Source: an uncultured Oligoflexia bacterium
GTDB taxonomy: Bacteria; Bdellovibrionota; Bacteriovoracia; Bacteriovoracales; Bacteriovoracaceae
Direction of reading: 5' to 3'
DNA: 46,591 bases
Assembly: GCA_950061135.1 (NCBI GenBank)
Contig: CATLVU010000007.1
Span: 1-46,591 of the forward strand
Shown: positions 18,656-27,152 of the stretch, piece by piece
How positions within the stretch are numbered: position 1 is the first letter of the stretch
Layout: each line of letters opens with the position of its first letter
Made by a program: the position numbers and the translations under genes
The notes under the pieces: model-generated
The model's input: only the letters and a program-made list of their open reading frames with translations
What the model was told of the DNA's origin: nothing
Databases searched by the model: none

Positions 18656-19347
18656 ATGTAGAATTTATTTTTGACAAAGATTGTCCTAATGTAAAATCAA
18701 CTCGGGCAAACCTAGTGAAAGCCTTCTCTAAAGCAAAGTTAAGTGCACAATGGAAGGAATGGGATAGAAACTCAGAAGAAGCTCCTGAACATGCCAAAAT
18801 GCATGGCTCTCCTACAGTGTTAATAAATGGAAAAGATATAATGGGAGTTGAGCCAGAAACTGGAGCAAACTGCTGTAGAGTTTATGAGGGAGCAGGTGTT
18901 CCCTCTGTAGAGCTACTAGTTTCAAAATTGTTAGAAACAAAGAATACTTCCTCTACTAATAGTAATAAGTTGTTTGGATTTCTTGGAACAGTTTCTATTG
19001 GGCCGGGGGTTGGAGCGGCATTTCTTGCTAAGGCATCATGCCCTTTTTGTTACCCTGCTATAGCAGGTTTTTTAACTAGTATTGGGTTGGGTTTTCTATT
19101 TAAGGGGACTTATTTCTATATATTAATGGCTGTTTTTCTAGGAGTAGCACTTTTTGGTTTAGGTTTTAAGGCGAAAGCAAGAAGAGGATTAGGGCCACTA
19201 TATTTAGGTATATTTGGATCAATAGTGGCAATGGTGTTCCACTATTTTAAAAATGATTATATTTTTTACTTTGGAATTGGTGTTTTAATAATTGCTTCGG
19301 TCTGGAATTTAATTCCAGTGAAAAAGCAATGTAATGCTTGTAATTAA
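18649..19347 (+). CDS. Thioredoxin-like domain fused to MerC/MerT-like membrane domain
   Basis: N-terminal MLNVEFIFDKDCPNVKST...HGSPTVLINGKDI thioredoxin-like; C-terminal FLAKASCPFCYPAIAGFLTSIGLGFL multi-TM with CPFC. Confidence 0.7.
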   Translation: MLNVEFIFDKDCPNVKSTRANLVKAFSKAKLSAQWKEWDRNSEEAPEHAKMHGSPTVLINGKDIMGVEPETGANCCRVYEGAGVPSVELLVSKLLETKNTSSTNSNKLFGFLGTVSIGPGVGAAFLAKASCPFCYPAIAGFLTSIGLGFLFKGTYFYILMAVFLGVALFGLGFKAKARRGLGPLYLGIFGSIVAMVFHYFKNDYIFYFGIGVLIIASVWNLIPVKKQCNACN

Positions 19348-19362
19348 ACATAGGAGGATTAT

Positions 19363-19617
19363 ATGGCAAACAAAGTCGAAATTTTTAGTGCAGGGTGCCC
19401 TGCTTGTGAAAGCACGATTGAACTCGTGAATGAAGTCGCTTGTGATAACTGTGAGATAAACATTCTTGATATGAATGATTCATCTGTTTCAAATCGCGCA
19501 AAAGAACTTGGAATAGCAAGAGTTCCCGCTGTTGTTGTTAATGGTAAACTAGCTGATTGCTGCCAAGTTAAAGGCCCAACTAAAGAAGGTCTTAAAGCTG
19601 CTGGAATTGGTAGCTAG
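19363..19617 (+). CDS. Small thioredoxin-like (CPAC) protein
   Basis: EIFSAGCPACESTIELVNEVA...LGIARVPAVVVNGKLADCC. Confidence 0.75.
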   Translation: MANKVEIFSAGCPACESTIELVNEVACDNCEINILDMNDSSVSNRAKELGIARVPAVVVNGKLADCCQVKGPTKEGLKAAGIGS

Positions 19618-19782
19618 TTCTTTTTTGTTAATTTTTCTGTAAAGCTTTCTAAAGACGGAAGCCCTTTTTGAACTTTCAAGAGGGCTTCTTTTTTTATGGC
19701 CTTGCTTGAAAAGTTCAATACAGTTGTTCCTGAAATTACTGTAAATAATATCGCAAGAAAATATCTCAATTATCGCACGCAT
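19614..19782 (-). pseudogene. Frameshifted copy of small membrane-peptide ORF (copy B)
   Basis: Minus strand MRAIIEIF then +1 frameshift (TTTTC vs TTTC in copy C), then LAILFTVISGTTVLNFSSKAIKKEALLKVQKGLPSLESFTEKLTKKN*. Confidence 0.6.
19658..19695 (+). terminator. Rho-independent terminator
   Basis: GAAGCCCT...AGGGCTTC stem with inner TTGAA/TTCAA and T7 tail. Confidence 0.65.
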
Positions 19783-19993
19783 ACTATGCCTCATGATTTT
19801 GATTGCGGTTGATGATGTCTCAAACCGTTGTTTTATTCCATTTTCCACCAAGTGATACACCCGAAAGAACCCCAAAATACCAAAAAAGCACTAAAACATA
19901 TCAATTAATCGTGAAAAAGCCGAGAATTCGGAAGCCGAGTGACGAATTTTCGTCAGTATAAGACCATTAAAATTAACAAAGAGGGAGGATTCT

Positions 19994-21051
19994 ATGGCGT
20001 ATAGGAAGTACGATCCTATGGTTAAAAAGATGATCATAGAAAGTGGAAATCGAAAATTATTTCCTGATTTGAATATTCCAAGAACGACAATCAATTATTG
20101 GCTCAAAGAGAGTAAGGAGAGAGTGACGGTCGAAAGCGAATTTGCATATGAGTATAGAGTTCAAAAGTTAAAAGAAGAGAACTTTGAGCTAAAGGCAAAG
20201 AATTTATTGTTAAAGAAAATGTATCATAAGTTTTTGGAAGAAGTTGAAGTTCATAATTTAAAAGGTAAAGAGAAACGGAAGCAGGCCATTGAGTTGATTG
20301 AGTCCTTTCGTGACTTTTTAACCTTAAAAGAGATTTTAAAAACTATTGGAGTTTCTCCAAGCAGTTATTACAGATGGAGAGTTGAGGCCTACGGTTGTGA
20401 GACAAATAAATATAAGAGATGTAATTTAAACCGTGCTAATCAACTAACAGCCAAGGAAGTCGAAACTCTTATAAAGTATGCAACTCTTCCTCAGTTTCGA
20501 AAGTTCTCAACTGTCAGTCTCATGCACTATTGTAAGAGACATCGTATACTTCATTGTTCCTTAGACTCTTGGTATAAGTACTTAAAGCTCCACGGAATTG
20601 TTAGAAGGACAACGCCTAATAGAAGGAAGAAGCAATATAAGAATGGATTACGAGCTAAGAAGGTTAATGAATACTGGCATATTGATCTCACAGAACTAAA
20701 GTACGGAGAAAAAGATAAGGCGTATTTGCAGATTGTAATCGATAATTATTCAAGATTAATTGTCGCTTGGAAGCTATCAAATCGAAAGACCATGGATCTT
20801 ACGTATAAGACAATTTTAAAGTCTTTTCATTTTGCTCCATGGTTGAGGCTGTCTTTCGTCAGTTCAAGCAACGCTTTTATTTAAAAGAGTCTAAAAACTT
20901 TCGAAGTCTTTATTCTCAAGTATATAAATTTGTTAAACAATACAATCGGATAATTCCTCATACGTCGCTGAAGGGTGGACTTCCAATAGAAGTCTTTAAG
21001 GGGACATTTGATCATGAATCGTATACTGTCAGTTGTGGAAGACCTGTATAA
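19994..21051 (+). pseudogene. IS3-like/rve transposase with internal deletion
   Basis: ORF 19994-20884 has NEYWHIDLTELKYG and VIDNYSRLIVAW (DD part) then shifts; ORF 20839-21051 carries MVEAVFRQFKQRF...YNRIIPHTSLKGGLPIEVF (E part). Confidence 0.75.
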
Positions 21052-21331
21052 AAATAAGACTAATGAATTTGTTCTTCCACGAGTTCAGGGATGGGAGACA
21101 GGGGAGCAGGCTAAATATTTAAAGCTCTTCCTAAAAGAAATAGACCTTCCCTTAATTCGTTTTCATGACCTAAGAGCATCTTGGGCCACGATCATGCTTT
21201 CAAAAGGAATTGAGCCTATCAAGGTCATGTCCATGGGGGGATGGAAAGATTTAAAGACAATGCAGATTTATATTCGCAAGTCTGGGATAAATATTCGAGG
21301 GATAACTAAGTGTTTGGACTTGTTAAAATAA
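21026..21331 (+). pseudogene. Tyrosine integrase 3' remnant
   Basis: VLPRVQGWETGEQAKYLKLFLKEIDLPLIRFHDLRASWATIMLSKGIEPIKVMSMGGWKDLKTMQIYIRKSGINIRGIT, closely similar to the C-terminus of int at 35722-36789; no N-terminal part. Confidence 0.85.
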
Positions 21332-21360
21332 AATGCACTTGATTTAATGTAAAAACTAAT

Positions 21361-21377
21361 ATACCCTGCGGGGGTAT
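21361..21377. promoter_or_regulatory. CsoR-type operator
   Basis: ATACCCTGCGGGGGTAT, matches the known ATACCC..GGGGGTAT CsoR box; upstream of copZ-copA. Confidence 0.75.
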
Positions 21378-21389
21378 ATGGGGGTCAAT

Positions 21390-21608
21390 ATGAAAACATT
21401 GAATATAGAAGTAGAAGGTATGAATTGTGGCGGTTGTGTAAATAAAATAACCGGGCATTTTCAATCGATTGATAATATTGAGGAAATCAAAGTCAATTTA
21501 GAAGATCAAAAAGTTCTGATTATCGGTAGTGATGATCTTTCAAATATGAAGGTCAGAAATGATTTAATAGAGCTTGGTTTTAGTGTAAAGAGTATTAAAA
21601 AGGCATAA
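21390..21608 (+). CDS. copZ: HMA-domain copper chaperone
   Basis: MKTLNIEVEGMNCGGCVNKITGH; GMxCxxC motif; next to copA. ORF track start 21378; ATG at 21390 preferred. Confidence 0.85.
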   Translation: MKTLNIEVEGMNCGGCVNKITGHFQSIDNIEEIKVNLEDQKVLIIGSDDLSNMKVRNDLIELGFSVKSIKKA

Positions 21609-21609
21609 T

Positions 21610-23781
21610 ATGGAAACGATTTCTCTTAAAGTTGGGGGAATGAGCTGTGCCAGTTGTGCCAGCTCAATTGAAAAGGAAGTTGCATCCTTAGATGGTGTAA
21701 TCAGCTCTAGTGTCAATTTTGCTGTTGAAACTGGAAAATTTGAAGTACAGGACAATAACGTTAGAGATAAAGTTATCGAGAAGATCAAGTCTCTTGGTTA
21801 CTCAATAGCTGATGATGAAAAAGTGGCTACTAATGTAGAGAAAATTGATGAGAACTTTTCTAAGTTTGTGATTTCAATCGTTTTAGCAATTATGATATTT
21901 GCTTTGGCAATGTGGCCTCTAAAAGGCTGGCCTTCTAAAGATGTAAATTGGTATTTGCAATTGGCCTTATGTGTTCCTATATGGGGATGGGTTGGATTAA
22001 AGTTTCAAAAATCTCTTCTTCACTTCTTAAAAAGTGGAAAGTCTAATATGAATACTCTTATAGGGCTTGGGACTACAGCTGCTTTTCTTTATAGTTTTTT
22101 TATAACTATTTTCTCTGAATATTCAGTTCAAATGGGGCTTACCCAAAAAGTTTATTTTGAAGCAGTCGGTTTTATTATTTCTTTTGTTTACTTAGGACAA
22201 TACTTTGAGGAAAAAGCGAAGAGAAAGACTACAGAGGCCCTAAACTCCCTTTTTCAGCTAAGTTCAAAGAATGCGACGCTTATAACTGATGGAGAGTTAA
22301 GAGAAGTTAAGATAGAAGATGTTAAAGTTGGTGATGTTATTAGGGTGAAGCCTGGAGAAAAGTTTCCTGTTGATGGTAAAATTATCAAAGGAGAGTCAGC
22401 GATTGATGAATCTATGATTTCTGGTGAACCAATTCCTGTGACAAAACAAGCTGGGGATCAACTTTTTACAGGAACAATAAATGGTGACAGTGTTATTGAG
22501 TATCGAGCAACTAAAGTAGGGAATGATACTTTCCTGTCGCAAATAATTAATTTTGTAGAACAGGCACAGAACTCTAAACCAGAAATTCAAAAATATGCAG
22601 ACAAGATAAGTTCAGTTTTTACTCCTGTAGTAATAGTTTTCTCAATTGTTACATTTCTATCTTGGTTTTTTCTAGGCCCTATGCCCATTTGGGGAAATTC
22701 AGTTTCTAACTTTATTGCTGTTCTTGTTATCGCTTGTCCATGTGCTTTAGGACTAGCGACACCAACTGCTGTAGTCGTTGCTACTGGTAGAGCGTCCTTA
22801 AAAGGTTTATTGATTGGTGGTGGAGATATCATTGAAAAAGCAATTGGGATTGATACGATTATATTTGATAAAACTGGAACTATAACTGAAGGAAAACCTT
22901 CTGTAATTGAAGTGAATATAAAAGATAGTGATGAAGCTATTTTGAAAGAAGTTGCATCAATTGAACAGTTTTCTGAACATCCTCTTTCTAAAGCCATTGT
23001 GAACTACTCTAAAGAACAAGGGATTGAACTAGAAGAACCAGATAGCTTTGAGATAGTAAAAGGGAAGGGCTTGAAAGCTGAAATTGATGAAAGTGACTAT
23101 TTAATCGGAAATGAGAAATTATTAAATGAAAATAATGTGTTTCTTGATAACAATATTATGACAGACCAAGTTGGAAGCTTTGTGTTTATTTCAAAAAATA
23201 AGAAGCATGTAGGTTCAATTATAGTTGGAGATAAAATCAAAGACTCTTCCAAGCATACAATAGAGCAACTTAAAGAACGTGGCATAGAAACTTGGATGAT
23301 AACAGGTGATAATGAGATTATTGCTAAAGCTGTATCCAAAGAACTAGGCATTGATCATTTTATAGCAAATGCTCTTCCCCTTGAAAAATCAACTAAACTA
23401 GAAGAGCTTCAAAATAGTGGTAAGACTGTCGCTATGGTTGGGGATGGTGTTAATGATGCTCCTGCATTAGCAAAGGCTGACCTTTCAATGGCGATGGGAA
23501 CTGGTACTGATGTGGCCATAAATGCTTCAGACGTTACAATTGTAAAGGGTGATCTTTCAAAGGCACTAGAGTTTATTGAGTTGTCTGAAGGGACTATGAA
23601 GATTATTAAACAAAATCTTTTCCTTTCAATGGTCTACAATACATTATTGATTCCAATTGCAGCAGGTGTTCTTGTTATTTTCGGTGGGCCTATGATGCCT
23701 CCTGTTTTAGCAAGTGTCGCTATGGCATTAAGTAGTATTTCTGTTGTTTCCAATAGTCTTAGAATTAAGAATATTATCTAA
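21610..23781 (+). CDS. copA: P1B-type copper-translocating ATPase
   Basis: GMSCASCASSIEK, CPCALGLATP, DKTGTITEGKP, SEHPLSKAI, GDGVNDAPALAKAD. Confidence 0.96.
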   Translation: METISLKVGGMSCASCASSIEKEVASLDGVISSSVNFAVETGKFEVQDNNVRDKVIEKIKSLGYSIADDEKVATNVEKIDENFSKFVISIVLAIMIFALAMWPLKGWPSKDVNWYLQLALCVPIWGWVGLKFQKSLLHFLKSGKSNMNTLIGLGTTAAFLYSFFITIFSEYSVQMGLTQKVYFEAVGFIISFVYLGQYFEEKAKRKTTEALNSLFQLSSKNATLITDGELREVKIEDVKVGDVIRVKPGEKFPVDGKIIKGESAIDESMISGEPIPVTKQAGDQLFTGTINGDSVIEYRATKVGNDTFLSQIINFVEQAQNSKPEIQKYADKISSVFTPVVIVFSIVTFLSWFFLGPMPIWGNSVSNFIAVLVIACPCALGLATPTAVVVATGRASLKGLLIGGGDIIEKAIGIDTIIFDKTGTITEGKPSVIEVNIKDSDEAILKEVASIEQFSEHPLSKAIVNYSKEQGIELEEPDSFEIVKGKGLKAEIDESDYLIGNEKLLNENNVFLDNNIMTDQVGSFVFISKNKKHVGSIIVGDKIKDSSKHTIEQLKERGIETWMITGDNEIIAKAVSKELGIDHFIANALPLEKSTKLEELQNSGKTVAMVGDGVNDAPALAKADLSMAMGTGTDVAINASDVTIVKGDLSKALEFIELSEGTMKIIKQNLFLSMVYNTLLIPIAAGVLVIFGGPMMPPVLASVAMALSSISVVSNSLRIKNII

Positions 23782-23803
23782 TTTCAGATACTTGTATTGA
23801 GAT

Positions 23804-23820
23804 TTACCCTGATGGGGTAT
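23804..23820. promoter_or_regulatory. CsoR-type operator
   Basis: TTACCCTGATGGGGTAT upstream of csoR. Confidence 0.6.
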
Positions 23821-23946
23821 GTATAAAATATAGGGGTATAGGGTATTAATGGCGCGATGCGGAGCGTTAGGCTAATCTATCTTCAGATAATGAAGGCAAT
23901 GACTCTGTTGGCTTTGGAATTAAAATAAGGTTTTAGAGAGTAAGTT

Positions 23947-24231
23947 ATGGAAAAAAAAGGTGCTGATCACAAATCACATTTAGCAAGAGTTAATAGAATT
24001 GAAGGTCAAGTAAAAGGCATTAAAGGTATGATTGAAGAAGGTAAGTATTGTGTAGATATACTTACCCAAATCAAGGCAATTAGAAGTGCTCTAAAGGGAC
24101 TTGAGCTTCAAATCCTTGAAGGGCACGCAAATCATTGTTTGTTGAATGCAGTAAAGTCAGGCTCTAAAAAAGATGCAGAAGAGAAAATTAATGAGATCAT
24201 GGAGTTGATTAAGAAATCATCTAAGTCTTAA
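23947..24231 (+). CDS. csoR: CsoR/RcnR-family metal-sensing repressor
   Basis: HLARVNRIEGQVKGIKGMIEEGKYCVDILTQIKAIRSALKGLELQILEGHANHCL. Confidence 0.9.
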   Translation: MEKKGADHKSHLARVNRIEGQVKGIKGMIEEGKYCVDILTQIKAIRSALKGLELQILEGHANHCLLNAVKSGSKKDAEEKINEIMELIKKSSKS

Positions 24232-24764
24232 TAATGAAAAACATGTCTTCTAACGACCCTGCTCAGCTCAAATACTGATAGTCCTCCAATCGTTGCACCC
24301 ACTAACCAATACAGAGCAAGACTTAAGTATACTTCAGAGCCTAGTATAATAAAGCTAGATAGAGCGATTATTGAAATAGAAGTATAATAAAGAATTCTTG
24401 ATTCCTTTATTTTCCTTACTTCACTAGATTTTAATATGTACGCTGCAAAGAGAGCACCACTTCCAATAAAAATTGATCCGCAAATGGCCATACAGATATT
24501 CTCACCAAATTTATGATGAAAGTAATGAAATAGTTCATAATTATTCGTTAGGCTAAGACTAAACTGTGGACAAAAAGTAAGAGTAACGGCTCCAATAAAG
24601 GCTTGAATACCTAATAGTTTAGAAAAAACAGTTTTATGGGATGGATCGAGATCAGCTTTAACAAAGTTTAAAATTCTATTGCTCAACTCTTCTGGCGGGT
24701 TAACTCCTTTAGAGTTCATAAAATCCAAGAAGTCCTTATTGTCTTTGTTGTTAGGATCAATCAT
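24228..24764 (-). CDS. Membrane protein, putative anti-sigma factor
   Basis: Cytoplasmic N-terminus then several TM segments; translationally coupled (overlap) to ECF sigma gene. Confidence 0.55.
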   Translation of the reverse strand: MIDPNNKDNKDFLDFMNSKGVNPPEELSNRILNFVKADLDPSHKTVFSKLLGIQAFIGAVTLTFCPQFSLSLTNNYELFHYFHHKFGENICMAICGSIFIGSGALFAAYILKSSEVRKIKESRILYYTSISIIALSSFIILGSEVYLSLALYWLVGATIGGLSVFELSRVVRRHVFHY

Positions 24765-25294
24765 TTCGCTTCTCCTATTAACTTAGCTTTGAGTTTTTTT
24801 ATACCTCTTGAAACTAACTTTCTCGAATTAGCCTCTGAAGTTTTTAATGCCTTAGAAATGTCAGTAAAATCTTCTTCTGAGTAGTAACGTAACTTGATTG
24901 CCAGTTTCTCCTTTTCAGAAAGTGACTTAACAGAGTCGAGATCGATTTTATCGTCGATCTCCTTAGTTTCGCAAATGAGTTGATCTTCATTTATAGAAAC
25001 GAGCTTTATTTTGCGACTCTTCTTAACAGAGTCGAGTAATTCACTCCTACAAATTGTATATATCCACTTTAAAAGTGGGTGTTTGCTACTATATAGATGT
25101 CGTGAATTATGAAATTTAACAAAAATACTTTGAAATATATCTTCGATTATATTCTTATCGGACAACCTTTTATCAAGGTAGCTATAAACTCGATCTTTAT
25201 GTCGTAAATAAATAACTTCAAAGGCCATATTTTCACCGTTCTTATAAAGCTCCATGAGCTTTTCATCTTCTAAATGTGAAAATGGATTTCCCAT
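24761..25294 (-). CDS. ECF-type RNA polymerase sigma factor
   Basis: FEVIYLRHKDRVYSYLDKRLSDKNIIEDIFQSIFVKFHNSRHLYSSKHPLLKWIYTICRSELLD...LSEKEKLAIKLRYYSEEDFTDISKALKTSEANSRKLVSRGIKKL. Confidence 0.88.
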   Translation of the reverse strand: MGNPFSHLEDEKLMELYKNGENMAFEVIYLRHKDRVYSYLDKRLSDKNIIEDIFQSIFVKFHNSRHLYSSKHPLLKWIYTICRSELLDSVKKSRKIKLVSINEDQLICETKEIDDKIDLDSVKSLSEKEKLAIKLRYYSEEDFTDISKALKTSEANSRKLVSRGIKKLKAKLIGEAK

Positions 25295-25325
25295 CCTCTA
25301 CCTCTTATTACGACGAGTGTGCCTA

Positions 25326-25419
25326 TTTTGTGACAAAAACTTTTCAAAAGTACCCCGTGGGGGTATAACTAATTAAAAATACTATATTTTTATTAAAAAA
25401 GTAAGTTTTTTGTCACAAA
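25326..25419. promoter_or_regulatory. Divergent promoter region: inverted GTTTTT(T)GTCACAAA motifs flanking a CsoR-type box
   Basis: TTTTGTGACAAAAAC (25326-25340) and GTTTTTTGTCACAAA (25405-25419) with GTACCCCGTGGGGGTAT at 25350-25366 between. Confidence 0.6.
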
Positions 25420-25425
25420 TATGAA

Positions 25426-25956
25426 TTGGCTCTCGTAACAGGGAGTGAAGACTATTTAATTGGGGGATCTTTGAAAGCTCTATTGTTACTTTTTGCATTT
25501 ACAGCCTCATCTCATGTATGGGGACATGGAGGTGAAGATCATTCTAAAGATGTTAAGCAACCTAAAGTCGTAAAGCCAAATGTGGAAATAGAAGAAAAGT
25601 ATATAAAAATAAATCAGGAATATATTAAAACTGTAAAACCAATCTTTAAAAAATCCTGCTTTGACTGCCATGGAAATACAACAGTGTACCCTTGGTATTA
25701 TAAAGTCCCCGGTGTGAAGCAGCTAATTGATGATGATGTAAATGAGGCAAAGTCTCATCTCGATTTTTCGAAAGACTTTCCATTTATAAGCCATGGGACA
25801 CCAATAAAAGACTTAGATGCTATCAATAAATCTATAAATAACGAATCCATGCCACCATTTCGTTATCAAATTATGCATGGGGATAAAAAACTCACTAAAG
25901 ATGAAATCAAACAGATTAAAAAATGGATAAGAGAATCAAAAGAGATGTTAAAATGA
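25426..25956 (+). CDS. Exported haem-binding (CxxCH) domain protein
   Basis: VKPIFKKSCFDCHGNTTVYPWYYKVPGVKQLIDDDVNEAKSHLDFS, as in haem-binding (Haem_bd) domains; exact start uncertain. Confidence 0.7.
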   Translation: MALVTGSEDYLIGGSLKALLLLFAFTASSHVWGHGGEDHSKDVKQPKVVKPNVEIEEKYIKINQEYIKTVKPIFKKSCFDCHGNTTVYPWYYKVPGVKQLIDDDVNEAKSHLDFSKDFPFISHGTPIKDLDAINKSINNESMPPFRYQIMHGDKKLTKDEIKQIKKWIRESKEMLK

Positions 25957-27152
25957 TGAAATACTTTGCCGTTCTAATATTTATAAACTCAATAGAGGCT
26001 AAGGCCATTACTTTCGAGGATGGGATCAAAGCTCTTCAGTCGCATGAGAGTGTTGATTCGATGAAGTTTAAATCAAAAGCATTAAGTGAAGAGGCTGAAT
26101 TGAAAGGATCATGGGGTGATCCAATGTTCAAGGTTGCAGCTAAAAATTTTCCTCAAGATAGTTTAAAAAATAATGAAACCCCCATGACTGGGATTGAGTT
26201 TGGAGTTTCACAAAAAATAGCTTTAACAACAAAATATGGAAATATAGAAGATGCATTTAAGTCTCTTTCAAATGCATATCAATTTGAAGCAGATGATAAG
26301 AAAGAAGCTCTCACTAAGGCTTTTTGGGAAATGTTAATTCTCAAAAGGAAAGTATCTGAAGAACTAGAAATTTTAAAAGAGAACAATGCATGGATTTCAA
26401 GAATTCTTAAAGTTAGTAAAAGGTTATACTCAACAGGAAAAATATCTCAACAAGCTCTTCTTGATATTCAAATTAGAAAGTCTGAAATTGAAAGTGAAGT
26501 AAACAATAAGAAGTATGAACTATCTCAAATCGGCGATCGTTTAAAGTATTTAATAGGAACTTCTGATGTTGAAGAAGCTTCTATTCCTTGGAAGTCTCTA
26601 AAAACAAACTCAGATAAATTAAAAGACAATAAAGAACTCAGCCTAAAAGAAAAGCTAAAAGCTAAAGACTTGGCATTAACTGCTTCTAAGCAAAACTATG
26701 TTCCTGATTTAACTGTATCACTGGGGTACACAAAAAGATCAAATATTGATGGGAACGGAGACTTTGTTGGCGCAGCTATTAGTTTTCCTCTACCTTTCTC
26801 TGGAGAAAAGTATTCTAAACATGGGCAAGCGGTTCAAGAGAAGTATATGGCCGTTAAAAACGTTGAAAACTATAAGAGGCAAAAAAATAGAGACATTTCT
26901 GTACTCCGTAAAGAGATTGATAAACTTTTAGGAGAACTGAGTATTTTAAAAGAGAAAACTATTAAGTTTGCTCGTAACTCAAGAGAAATAACTGCTAAGT
27001 CTTATGGCCTCGGCAACTCTACTTATGTCGAATTACTTCAAAGTGAGCTTAAATTACAAAAAATCCTCATGCTCAAAGTAATGCTAGAAGCAAAAAGAGA
27101 TATTAAAAGAGCAACATTAAAGTATGTTAAAGGAGAGTCCTTAAATGAATAA
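25923..27152 (+). CDS. TolC/CusC-like outer-membrane efflux protein
   Basis: Long coiled-coil OEP repeats; upstream of RND adaptor and pump; KSYGLGNSTYVELLQSELKLQK. Confidence 0.8.
   Translation: MDKRIKRDVKMMKYFAVLIFINSIEAKAITFEDGIKALQSHESVDSMKFKSKALSEEAELKGSWGDPMFKVAAKNFPQDSLKNNETPMTGIEFGVSQKIALTTKYGNIEDAFKSLSNAYQFEADDKKEALTKAFWEMLILKRKVSEELEILKENNAWISRILKVSKRLYSTGKISQQALLDIQIRKSEIESEVNNKKYELSQIGDRLKYLIGTSDVEEASIPWKSLKTNSDKLKDNKELSLKEKLKAKDLALTASKQNYVPDLTVSLGYTKRSNIDGNGDFVGAAISFPLPFSGEKYSKHGQAVQEKYMAVKNVENYKRQKNRDISVLRKEIDKLLGELSILKEKTIKFARNSREITAKSYGLGNSTYVELLQSELKLQKILMLKVMLEAKRDIKRATLKYVKGESLNE

Noticed and set aside
19549-19875. Minus-strand 108-aa ORF MGFFRVYHLVENGIK... as a gene
   Set aside because: It is a frameshifted read-through of the degenerate small-peptide copy joined to unrelated upstream sequence and antisense thioredoxin.
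23848-23876. GGCGCGATGCGGAGCGTTAGGC as an integron attC half-site
   Set aside because: GTTAGGC and local GC-richness are reminiscent, but no matching R''/L'' arm or integrase was seen; a single half-motif is insufficient.
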